5,373 nucleotides of DNA, from contig CANKON010000115.1 in assembly GCA_947484105.1 (NCBI GenBank), forward strand, positions 1-5,373. The letters are read 5' to 3'. The translations under genes were made by a program, and so were the position numbers. Shown in pieces: positions 1-5,373 of the stretch (position 1 is its first letter; each line of letters opens with the position of its first letter). The notes below the pieces were generated by a model. The model saw only the letters and a list, made by a program, of their open reading frames with translations, made no database searches and was not told the DNA's origin. This stretch comes from Methylococcaceae bacterium. GTDB taxonomy: Bacteria; Pseudomonadota; Gammaproteobacteria; Methylococcales; Methylomonadaceae.

Positions 1-2
1 CT

Positions 3-77
3 AAAAATAGCAAAGATTTACGAAAATTATTGAAAGAATCCGAAGAATCGGCTGAAAAAAGTTGTTTTGTGAAATAG
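3..77 (+). CDS. Possible 3' end of an upstream gene (partial)
   Basis: From base 3 one frame stays open for 24 codons and ends at TAG (75-77). The other two plus frames stop early, with TAA at 2-4 and TGA at 31-33. The encoded tail is rich in Lys, Glu and Ser and ends in Cys-Phe-Val-Lys; it looks like a soluble, helical, charged C-terminus. The start lies beyond the left edge, so neither function nor family can be named. Twenty-four codons are too few to prove coding. If real, the gene points the same way as the cyclase and ends 128 bases before it, with no strong terminator between them. Confidence 0.4.
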   Translation, partial: KNSKDLRKLLKESEESAEKSCFVK

Positions 78-89
78 TTATAGGATAGA

Positions 90-135
90 ACCCAACTCAC
101 TTCACCGCATTACGGCACAAGTTTATATGTTGGGT
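90..135. repeat. Nested inverted repeat (GTTGGGT-type palindromic element)
   Basis: Perfect 7-base arms ACCCAAC (90-96) and GTTGGGT (129-135) enclose two smaller, roughly concentric pairs: ACTT/AAGT (99-102 and 119-122) and CCG/CGG (105-107 and 113-115). The whole could fold as one imperfect hairpin. Short intergenic palindromes with GTTGGGT ends and a GCCGTAATG-like core are, from memory, dispersed in many copies in some Beggiatoaceae and other bacteria, so this may be a degenerate copy of a REP- or MITE-like family. Only one copy is in the window, so dispersal cannot be tested here. It lies in the only intergenic gap of notable size. Confidence 0.5.
101..129 (+). promoter_or_regulatory. Weak candidate sigma-70 promoter for the cyclase operon
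   Basis: TTCACC (101-106) and TATATG (124-129) are separated by 17 bases, and each matches 4 of 6 consensus positions (TTGACA, TATAAT). Transcription would start near 136 and leave a leader of about 70 bases before the cyclase ATG. The boxes lie inside the inverted repeat 90-135, so the match may be chance. No better pair was found between 78 and 205. The operon could also be read from a promoter upstream of the window. Confidence 0.2.
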
Positions 136-205
136 AAAGAATTGTTTGTCCGATGAAGGCGGATTCATAGGAACGATATTCGACTTTTTTGGTTAAATTG
201 AAAGC

Positions 206-2095
206 ATGTTTACATTATTTAAAAAATGGTTACAGCGTCCGTTTGTTGGTTGCTGTTTGTTAAGTTTGTTTTCGATGCTCGTGATTGTTGCAATACAGTA
301 CACAGGGATATTGCAGAGTTTAGAACTTCGAGCGTTTGACCAATTATTACTCAGACGCTCCGCCACCGAAATTGATAATCGAATTGCCGTGATTGGTGAA
401 ACTGAATCCGATATTCGACGTTTTGGACATCCACTTTCTGATAAAGTGCTTGCAGATGCGTTAAATAAAATTGAGGCTAACGGCGCACGAGTCATTGGTG
501 TCGATAAATACCGTGATGTTGCCGTTTTGCCTGGCGCAGACGAACTCAAAGAGACGCTACAAAAATACGGCAATATCGTCTGGATTTTTTTTGCGGGTAA
601 TTCAAAACAAGATTTTATCCCAGCACCTAGCGCATTAAATAACAATCCCGAGCGAATTGGTTTTAATGATGTTATTGAAGATCCCGATGGTGTTGCACGT
701 CGTGGATTATTGATGATCGGCGTTGATAACCACACTTATTACGCCTTTCCCTTGTTACTTGCCTTGCATTACTTAGCCGCTGAAAACATTTCAGTAAGTA
801 GTGATGAAAAGGGTTGGTTGAAATTGAACCATATCAGTTTGCCCAAAATTGATGCAGATTTCGGTGGTTATCGTCATACGGATGCGGGCGGTTATCAAAT
901 CATGCAAGATTATCCAGGTCTCCCGCAATCATTCCCATTCTTCACATTATCAGACCTTTTTGATAATAAAATTCCAGCAGATGCACTTAAAAATAAAATC
1001 GTCTTGATTGGTGGCACCGCTCCCAGTTTGCAGGATTATCGTTTGTTGCCTGGTGAAATGAGGGATTTTGGGGTTGAGCATCATGGTTATTTTGTAAGTC
1101 AATTACTCAACACCGCGATAAAACAAAAACCGCCGTTTCGTGCTTGGTCGAGTATGCAGGAATATCTTTGGTTATTGTTGTGGTGTTTTATTGGTGGCAT
1201 TACAGGATTTTGCGGGGGAAGTTTATTTCGATTGTTTTTGTTGGTAGCCATCGAATTCGCTATCTTGTTAGGTGTAAATATATTGTTACTAGAAAAAAGC
1301 TGGTGGATACCCGTTATTACGCCATTATTAAGCTGGGCAAATTCCTTAGCCATCAATGTACTTTATTTTTCAAGTCAAGAACGCGCCGAACGTCGCCAGC
1401 TGATGCACTTATTTGCCAGCCATGTATCCCCAGAAATCGCGACCAAGTTATGGGAAACACGCGAGCAATTTTTCAGTGACGGTGGCGTAAAACCCGATAC
1501 TTTAACTGCAACGGTGTTATTTACGGACATTTCTGACTTCACAACGATTGCCGAAAAAATGGAACCATTGATTTTAATGCGCTGGCTTAATGAATACATG
1601 GGAGAAATGAGTCACATTGTGACGCAACATAATGGCATGGTGAATAAATACATTGGCGATGCGATTATGGTTATTTTTGGTGTGCCTGTTAAGCGAGAAA
1701 CGTCTGATGAAATAGCCGATGATGCAAAAAATGCGGTGAAATGCGCTCTTGCATTTAATCAACGGTTAAACGAGTTAAATCAAAAATGGCAAGGTCAAGG
1801 TTTACCGAGCATGACGGTGCGTGTTGGAATTTACACGGGTTCATTAGTTGCGGGGAGTTTTGGTGGAATTGTAAGAATGGAATACACCGTTATTGGTGAT
1901 ACTGTGAACACCGCTGCACGATTAGAAAGTTTTGATAAAACGATGCCTGCTATCGCTTTCGATTCTTGCCGCATTTTAATTGGTCAAAGCACTTATGATT
2001 ACGTTCATGCACAACACAATATAAACGTGGTAGGTGAATATCAATTGAAAGGAAAAAACGAGTATTCAAAAATATATCAGATTATTACATCGTGA
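206..2095 (+). CDS. CHASE2-domain class III adenylate cyclase, membrane bound
   Basis: Predicted to convert ATP to cAMP and pyrophosphate in response to a signal outside the inner membrane. Residues 13-32 form a first membrane helix. Residues about 35-310 are a CHASE2 sensor domain, with typical elements near 59-64 (IAVIGE), 93-100 (GARVIGVD) and 264-300 (KIVLIGGTAP through GVEHHGYF). Three more helices follow (about 319-336, 339-362, 367-389), which puts CHASE2 in the periplasm and the C-terminus in the cytoplasm. The catalytic domain (about 433-629) has all key residues: metal-binding Asp441 (FTDISDFT) and Asp485 (KYIGDA), purine-contacting Lys481 and Thr561, and transition-state Asn568 and Arg572 (VNTAARL). 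The Lys/Thr pair is that of ATP-specific bacterial cyclases such as Anabaena CyaB1. The ATG at 206 is the first possible start after the in-frame TAA at 194-196, but its Shine-Dalgarno is poor. It is the first gene of the apparent operon. The ligand is unknown. Confidence 0.93.
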   Translation: MFTLFKKWLQRPFVGCCLLSLFSMLVIVAIQYTGILQSLELRAFDQLLLRRSATEIDNRIAVIGETESDIRRFGHPLSDKVLADALNKIEANGARVIGVDKYRDVAVLPGADELKETLQKYGNIVWIFFAGNSKQDFIPAPSALNNNPERIGFNDVIEDPDGVARRGLLMIGVDNHTYYAFPLLLALHYLAAENISVSSDEKGWLKLNHISLPKIDADFGGYRHTDAGGYQIMQDYPGLPQSFPFFTLSDLFDNKIPADALKNKIVLIGGTAPSLQDYRLLPGEMRDFGVEHHGYFVSQLLNTAIKQKPPFRAWSSMQEYLWLLLWCFIGGITGFCGGSLFRLFLLVAIEFAILLGVNILLLEKSWWIPVITPLLSWANSLAINVLYFSSQERAERRQLMHLFASHVSPEIATKLWETREQFFSDGGVKPDTLTATVLFTDISDFTTIAEKMEPLILMRWLNEYMGEMSHIVTQHNGMVNKYIGDAIMVIFGVPVKRETSDEIADDAKNAVKCALAFNQRLNELNQKWQGQGLPSMTVRVGIYTGSLVAGSFGGIVRMEYTVIGDTVNTAARLESFDKTMPAIAFDSCRILIGQSTYDYVHAQHNINVVGEYQLKGKNEYSKIYQIITS

Positions 2096-2120
2096 TAGAA
2101 TCAGACAAAAATTTAATTTT

Positions 2121-2126
2121 GGAGGA
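2121..2126 (+). promoter_or_regulatory. Strong Shine-Dalgarno (GGAGGA) of the caspase-like gene
   Basis: GGAGGA lies 8 bases before the ATG at 2135 and fixes that start. It is much closer to consensus than anything before the cyclase ATG at 206, so the second gene is probably translated more efficiently than the first from the same message. Confidence 0.8.
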
Positions 2127-2134
2127 TTTCATCC

Positions 2135-3475
2135 ATGTACAAAAAAATTGGCGTTCTCATTGCGGTCAATCTCTTTTCTCCGATTTTATGTGCGGAGGGA
2201 TTGATAAACTATACGCCTCCTCAAATGGAGTCTGTCAAAACCAATCATGTCGGAGGCGGAACACGTTCTCTTACAGAACCTCAAATTCCTGTTGCAGAAA
2301 AACCTGCTATTAAACATAAAGGCAAGGGCAAACAGGCAGTCATGACGGAAGTGACTGAAGAATGTATTATTGACAAGGCGACAGGACGTGAATTCTGTCA
2401 GGTTGTTAGTGAATTGCCAGTCATTACTGAGCAGGCTGCAATTGAAGCAGAACCTAAAAAGTCCAAAAAGAAAGCGTCTAAAATTGCCAAAGAACCCGTA
2501 CAAGAACAAGAAGAAACTTCCACAACCGTTTCCACATCAACAGAAACAACCGAGGAATGTCTTGTCGATAAATCCACAGGGCAAGAACGCTGCCAAACTG
2601 TAGTTAAAACCGTATCAACAAATTCAACTCAAGGCGTAGATATACCGAGTGAACCGAATTTGCAAAAAGTTGAAAGTGTTAATCCAATGATTGCAACAGC
2701 CCCAATTGGAATACGCTCTACGGGTGAGCAAGCTATATCAGCACAAAAATTTTTAGAAAGTAATCAAAGTAACCAAAATGTATCAAGCGATTCACGCGTT
2801 GCTCTCGTTATCGGAAACTCTAATTATGCCAAAGTCGCCGCTTTATCAAATCCTGCACATGATGCCGATGACATGGCAACTGAATTGCGAAAAATAGGAT
2901 TTGACGTTGTTAAATACAACGACGTGAAAATAAGACAAATCGGCTCTATTTTGAGTGAGTTCCGTAACAAACTTAAACCAGGATCCGCCGCACTTGTTTT
3001 TTATGCAGGTCATGGTTTGCAAGTTAAGGGAGAGAATTATTTTCCAGTAGTCGATGCAGATATTCAAACCGAAGAAGATATTCCGAATCAAAGTATTTCG
3101 CTTAAACAAATTACAAACATCTTAGAAGATTCAAAAACACGACTGAATTTAGTATTTCTAGATGCGTGTCGTAATAATCCATACGCACGAGCAGGATTTC
3201 GTTCAATGGAAGGCGGTTTAGCAAAGATAAGTGCGCCGTCTGGTACGTTGATTTCTTATGCGACTCGCCCTGGTAGCATCGCAGCGGATGGTGATGGGCG
3301 GAACGGTCTTTATACCAGTAAATTACTGAAACATTTGAAAAGTGAACGTGAAATTGAACTCACGTTAAAAGACGTTCTTAGCGAAGTCAAATCGTCTTCT
3401 AATGGCAAACAAGAGCCTTGGGTAGAAGGCGCGATTGAAGGTAATTTTTGTTTTGGTGGCTGTGAAAAAAAATAG
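2135..3475 (+). CDS. Exported caspase-like protein (peptidase C14 family)
   Basis: A cysteine peptidase of the caspase/metacaspase type, probably periplasmic. Residues 1-20 look like a signal peptide (Lys3-Lys4, hydrophobic core, likely cut after Cys19-Ala20); there is no proper lipobox. Residues about 26-44 (YTPP ... GGGTR) resemble a motif I associate with DUF928 proteins. A low-complexity region rich in Thr, Ser, Glu and Lys contains two copies of TEEC-[IL]-[IV]-D-K-x-T-G-x-E-x-C-Q, with cysteines at 77/88 and 142/153. The p20-like domain (about 220-400) has the RVALVIGNSNY strand (221-231), catalytic His293 in FYAGHG, catalytic Cys345 in LDACRNNP, and the SYATRPGS ... DGDGRNG stretch typical of bacterial caspase-like proteins. 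The C-terminus carries Cys439 and Cys443. Both catalytic residues are present, so it is probably active; known bacterial relatives cut after Arg or Lys, but the substrate here is unknown. It follows the cyclase by 39 bases and precedes rmlA by 40. Confidence 0.9.
   Translation: MYKKIGVLIAVNLFSPILCAEGLINYTPPQMESVKTNHVGGGTRSLTEPQIPVAEKPAIKHKGKGKQAVMTEVTEECIIDKATGREFCQVVSELPVITEQAAIEAEPKKSKKKASKIAKEPVQEQEETSTTVSTSTETTEECLVDKSTGQERCQTVVKTVSTNSTQGVDIPSEPNLQKVESVNPMIATAPIGIRSTGEQAISAQKFLESNQSNQNVSSDSRVALVIGNSNYAKVAALSNPAHDADDMATELRKIGFDVVKYNDVKIRQIGSILSEFRNKLKPGSAALVFYAGHGLQVKGENYFPVVDADIQTEEDIPNQSISLKQITNILEDSKTRLNLVFLDACRNNPYARAGFRSMEGGLAKISAPSGTLISYATRPGSIAADGDGRNGLYTSKLLKHLKSEREIELTLKDVLSEVKSSSNGKQEPWVEGAIEGNFCFGGCEKK
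2354..2593 (+). repeat. Duplicated two-cysteine motif within the caspase-like protein
   Basis: Residues 74-89 and 139-154 of the caspase-like protein align without gaps, with 11 of 16 positions identical, including both cysteines at a fixed C-x10-C spacing. The DNA copies have diverged, so the duplication is old or kept by selection. A Lys-rich spacer (residues 108-119) separates them. The invariant cysteines suggest a small disulfide-closed loop in the periplasm, which is inference. I recognise no named domain. Confidence 0.7.
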
Positions 3476-3503
3476 TCCTGAAATTGTTTGAAATCAATCA
3501 TCA

Positions 3504-3509
3504 AAAGGA
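3504..3509 (+). promoter_or_regulatory. Shine-Dalgarno (AAAGGA) of rmlA
   Basis: AAAGGA sits 6 bases before the ATG at 3516. A nearer ATG at 3511 is too close and reads ATG-ATA-TGA, a dead end, so 3516 is the start. Confidence 0.7.
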
Positions 3510-3515
3510 AATGAT

Positions 3516-4385
3516 ATGAATTGGAAAGGCATTATTTTAGCAGGTGGGGCAGGAACAAGGTTGCACCCGATTACGAAAGCGGTTTCAAAACAGCTTTTGC
3601 CTGTGTATGACAAACCGATGATTTATTATCCACTGTCAGTGTTGATGTTAGCGGGAATTCAAGATGTTTTAATTATTACTACACCTGAAGATGCACCGAA
3701 TTTCAAAAATTTGCTGGGCGATGGTTCAGATTTTGGGATTCGCATTGAATACGCTGTGCAACCTAAACCTGAAGGTTTAGCGCAAGCGTTTTTAATCGGC
3801 GAAAAATTTATTGGTGATAGCCACACGTGTTTGGTTTTGGGCGATAACATCTTTTTCGGACAAGGTTTTTCAGCCAGTTTGAAACAAGCTTTGGAACGTG
3901 AAACTGGCGCGACGGTTTTTGGTTATCAAGTGAAAGATGCAGAACGATTTGGCGTAGTGGAATTTGATGCTAATTTCAAAGCGATTTCAATTGAAGAAAA
4001 ACCTACGAAACCTAAATCCAATTATGCGGTCACAGGATTGTATTTTTACGACAATCGTGTGGTCGAAATTGCGAAAAATATCAAACCCTCAGCTCGCGGG
4101 GAACTTGAAATTACCGAAGTCAATCAAACTTATTTGAATAATGGCGCGTTAAATGTTGAGATTTTTGGACGTGGTTTTGCGTGGCTTGATACGGGAACAC
4201 ATGACAGTTTACTCGAAGCGGGGCAATTTGTACAAACGATTGAACATCGTCAAGGCTTGAAAGTCGCGTGTTTGGAAGAAATTGCGTTTAATAACGGTTG
4301 GTTAACAGCTGACGATTTAAAAGTGCGTGCCGCGAGTTTATCAAAAACCGCTTACGGTGCGTACTTATTGGAATTAAGTAATTGA
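3516..4385 (+). CDS. rmlA: Glucose-1-phosphate thymidylyltransferase
   Basis: Cytoplasmic enzyme (EC 2.7.7.24; also called RfbA) that joins dTTP and glucose-1-phosphate to give dTDP-glucose and pyrophosphate, the first step towards dTDP-L-rhamnose and other dTDP sugars used in lipopolysaccharide and exopolysaccharide. The 289 residues are the full usual length. Visible signatures are the nucleotide-binding loop [11 protein letters not shown] (8-18) with Arg15, Lys25 in [16 protein letters not shown] (82-91), metal-binding Asp110 in LGDNIF, IEEKP (159-163), VTGLYFYD (172-179) and second metal-binding Asp225 in [10 protein letters not shown]. The start gives the standard N-terminus with the glycine loop at residue 8. 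No rmlB, rmlC or rmlD is in the window, although these usually cluster with rmlA. Its stop TGA overlaps the next gene's TTG start. The related paralogue RffH has the same activity and cannot be excluded by motif alone. Confidence 0.96.
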   Translation: MNWKGIILAGGAGTRLHPITKAVSKQLLPVYDKPMIYYPLSVLMLAGIQDVLIITTPEDAPNFKNLLGDGSDFGIRIEYAVQPKPEGLAQAFLIGEKFIGDSHTCLVLGDNIFFGQGFSASLKQALERETGATVFGYQVKDAERFGVVEFDANFKAISIEEKPTKPKSNYAVTGLYFYDNRVVEIAKNIKPSARGELEITEVNQTYLNNGALNVEIFGRGFAWLDTGTHDSLLEAGQFVQTIEHRQGLKVACLEEIAFNNGWLTADDLKVRAASLSKTAYGAYLLELSN

Positions 4386-4933
4386 ACATTTTTTACTTAC
4401 ATCCAGAACCTGAAATTTGCGCTCAACAGCATGTCGATAAACACGTTGTAAAAATGATTTTGGAGTACGCGCAATTGCTTTCAACATCTCATCGGGTTTT
4501 GGATGGCTTGGAAATTCTGACAACCTCAGGTTCGGGACGAAAAACAAAACGTTGGCAATTGCCTGATGAGCGTGACGCGATTTTGTACGAAGCCACGCAC
4601 ATTCAACATCCGTCCGCAATTTGGACACGTCAACGTAATGAAAATTATGCTTTTTTGTGGGAATTATTTCGTTGTTTGTTAGATGAATATACGTTTCGTT
4701 ACGAAAAAGTTCACGCAACGAGTCGTTTGTTAAATCCGTTACAAAATTTGCCGAATGGCATTTCATCGAAAGGATTTATTGAACCAACGCCTGCGATGCC
4801 AGAACAATACAGAGTTTCAGGCGATTCTATAAAGTCATATCGAAATTATTATCAAGGTGAAAAAACGCGGATGTTTTCGTGGAAAAAACGGGGAATGCCC
4901 AATTGGGTTTTGGGTGAAAAGTTCAACGATTGA
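4382..4933 (+). CDS. Conserved protein of unknown function, TTG start coupled to rmlA
   Basis: A 183-residue soluble protein with no signal peptide or membrane helix. The TTG at 4382 shares four bases with the rmlA stop (TTGA) and the codon before it is TAA, so this is the earliest possible start. The next Met, residue 25, would cut off what looks like a conserved N-terminus ([20 protein letters not shown]). Notable stretches are [22 protein letters not shown] (17-38), HPSAIW (76-81), the acidic-aromatic ENYAFLW (87-93), [10 protein letters not shown] (102-111) and a C-terminal [19 protein letters not shown] (152-170). The many His, Asp, Glu and aromatic residues would suit a metal-binding or nucleic-acid enzyme, but no catalytic motif is recognised. 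From memory, similar proteins of unassigned function occur in bacteria and in T4-like and cyanophage genomes; this could not be checked. Translation is probably coupled to rmlA because only a weak GGA precedes the start. Confidence 0.8.
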   Translation: MNIFYLHPEPEICAQQHVDKHVVKMILEYAQLLSTSHRVLDGLEILTTSGSGRKTKRWQLPDERDAILYEATHIQHPSAIWTRQRNENYAFLWELFRCLLDEYTFRYEKVHATSRLLNPLQNLPNGISSKGFIEPTPAMPEQYRVSGDSIKSYRNYYQGEKTRMFSWKKRGMPNWVLGEKFND

Positions 4934-4960
4934 ACTTTTCACCGTTCATTTTTTATTTTT
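4913..4960 (+). terminator. Rho-independent terminator overlapping the end of the last operon gene
   Basis: Perfect 14-base arms (4913-4926 and 4930-4943) with a 3-base loop CGA are followed by T6 (4949-4954) and T5 (4956-4960). The stem begins inside the last codons of the unknown gene, and its stop codon TGA (4931-4933) lies in the 3' arm. The T-run overlaps the stop codon of the convergent ppa gene. On the minus strand the hairpin is followed by CCAAAACCC rather than Ts, so it looks directed at the rightward operon, though it may also block or stabilise the ppa message. Confidence 0.85.
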
Positions 4961-5373
4961 CTTCTGCGTTATAGCGTTCAACACTATCAAGAATTTCTTT
5001 GTGAGCATCTTCAATGCCAAACCAACCTTCAATTTTCACCCATTTTCCATCTTCCAAATCTTTGTAATGTTGAAAGAAATGCGCGATTTTTACGAGCGTG
5101 ATTTCAGGAATATCATCGTAACTCAGCACTTTTTTGTAAAACGGTGTCAGTTTATCAACTGGTACGGCTAAAATTTTCGCATCTTCGCCCGATTCATCCG
5201 TCATTTTCAACACGCCAATCGGACGACATTTCACCACGCAACCGCTCAATAACGGCGCGGGGGCAATCACTAAAACATCCACAGGATCGCCGTCATCGGA
5301 AAGTGTTTGCGGAACGTAACCGTAATTGGTTGGATATTGCATTGCCGTTCCCATAAAACGATCAACCGTTAAA
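4953..5373 (-). CDS. ppa: Inorganic pyrophosphatase, family I (N-terminus outside the window)
   Basis: Cytoplasmic enzyme (EC 3.6.1.1) that hydrolyses pyrophosphate to two phosphates and so drives nucleotide-sugar, nucleic acid and cyclic nucleotide synthesis forward. Reading leftwards, the frame is already open at the right edge with Leu-Thr-Val-Asp-Arg-Phe-Met, matching the VDRFM stretch around residue 40 of E. coli PPase. The ATG at 5354 is therefore internal, and about 40 N-terminal residues lie beyond the window. Visible active-site parts are the Arg of DRF, the tyrosines of QYPTNYGY, the three metal-binding Asp of DGDPVDV, the Asp, Asp and Lys of DESGEDAK, and Tyr-Lys in HYKDLE. All are canonical, so it should be active. 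It ends at TAA (plus-strand 4953-4955), converging on the rightward operon with a gap of only 19 bases. Confidence 0.95.
   Translation of the reverse strand, partial: LTVDRFMGTAMQYPTNYGYVPQTLSDDGDPVDVLVIAPAPLLSGCVVKCRPIGVLKMTDESGEDAKILAVPVDKLTPFYKKVLSYDDIPEITLVKIAHFFQHYKDLEDGKWVKIEGWFGIEDAHKEILDSVERYNAEEK

Larger units (their letters stand above)
206..4943 (+). other. Predicted four-gene transcription unit (cyclase, caspase-like, rmlA, unknown)
   Basis: Four genes lie on the same strand with gaps of 39 and 40 bases and a final 4-base overlap, no internal terminator-like hairpin with a T-run, and a strong hairpin at the end. This supports co-transcription. An additional promoter before rmlA cannot be excluded, but the 40-base gap holds no convincing one. 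Confidence 0.6.

Noticed and set aside
68..83. Possible CRP-cAMP site (TGTGA half at 68-72) before the cyclase.
   Set aside because: The second half (TATAG) matches TCACA at only one position, and the site overlaps the end of the possible upstream gene.
153..190. Small inverted repeats ATGAA/TTCAT (153-168) and CGA/TCG (174-182) followed by T6, as a terminator before the cyclase.
   Set aside because: The stems are only 3-5 bp and AT-rich or very short, too weak to support a terminator call.
2214..2258. CGCCTCC (2214-2220) and GGAGGCG (2252-2258) as an RNA switch that could also pair with the Shine-Dalgarno at 2121.
   Set aside because: Only 5-7 bp can pair over long loops and the bases encode the protein; chance is the simpler explanation.
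2092..2313. A 73-codon GTG-started frame overlapping the end of the cyclase and the start of the caspase-like gene.
   Set aside because: It lies almost wholly inside the well-supported caspase-like gene, has no Shine-Dalgarno, and its product is Cys/Ser/Arg-rich with no family resemblance.
206..3475. Pycsar- or CBASS-type antiphage system (cyclase plus effector).
   Set aside because: The cyclase has a periplasmic CHASE2 sensor and ATP-type Lys481/Thr561 residues, and the caspase-like protein is predicted to be exported, so it would not meet a cytoplasmic cyclic nucleotide.
4898..4907. Palindrome CCCAATTGGG near the end of the unknown gene as a regulator site.
   Set aside because: It is inside coding sequence, has no loop for an RNA hairpin, and no neighbouring promoter.
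4953..5354. Pyrophosphatase starting at the ATG complementary to 5352-5354.
   Set aside because: The frame stays open to the window edge with LTVDRF before this Met, matching the E. coli PPase core; the true start is outside the window.
1..5373. tRNA, rRNA, CRISPR array or insertion sequence.
   Set aside because: No cloverleaf, rRNA-like sequence, regularly spaced repeats or transposase frame was seen on either strand.

Overview
The window is about 5.4 kb of moderately AT-rich, gene-dense bacterial DNA. Four genes run rightwards as an apparent operon and one runs leftwards into it from the right edge. Protein features (a proteobacterial family I inorganic pyrophosphatase, a CHASE2 adenylate cyclase, a secreted caspase-like protein) and a GTTGGGT-type palindromic intergenic element suggest a gammaproteobacterium, perhaps of the Thiotrichales/Beggiatoaceae kind. 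This placement is inference from memory and no lineage is certain.

Layout. Bases 1-77 may hold the last 24 codons of an upstream gene. Bases 78-205 are non-coding and contain a nested inverted repeat (90-135) and at most a weak promoter. A 629-residue membrane class III adenylate cyclase with a periplasmic CHASE2 sensor domain follows (206-2095). After 39 bases and a strong Shine-Dalgarno comes a 446-residue exported caspase-like protein (2135-3475) with a duplicated two-cysteine motif in its N-terminal half. After another 40 bases comes rmlA, glucose-1-phosphate thymidylyltransferase (3516-4385). A 183-residue conserved protein of unknown function starts at a TTG that overlaps the rmlA stop codon by four bases (4382-4933). 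A perfect 14-bp hairpin followed by T-runs (4913-4960) ends the rightward unit. The 3' part of ppa, inorganic pyrophosphatase, lies on the minus strand from 4953 and runs off the right edge; its N-terminus is outside the window.

How they may work together. The cyclase is predicted to sense something in the periplasm with CHASE2 and make cAMP in the cytoplasm. The caspase-like protein is predicted to be exported, so it would share a compartment with the CHASE2 domain. Tight spacing on one strand suggests co-transcription with a cell-surface sugar gene (rmlA). The cyclase and RmlA both release pyrophosphate, which the convergent ppa product would hydrolyse; this is a metabolic link but no evidence of co-regulation. 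The pairing of a CHASE2 cyclase with an exported caspase-like protein is the most unusual part of the window.
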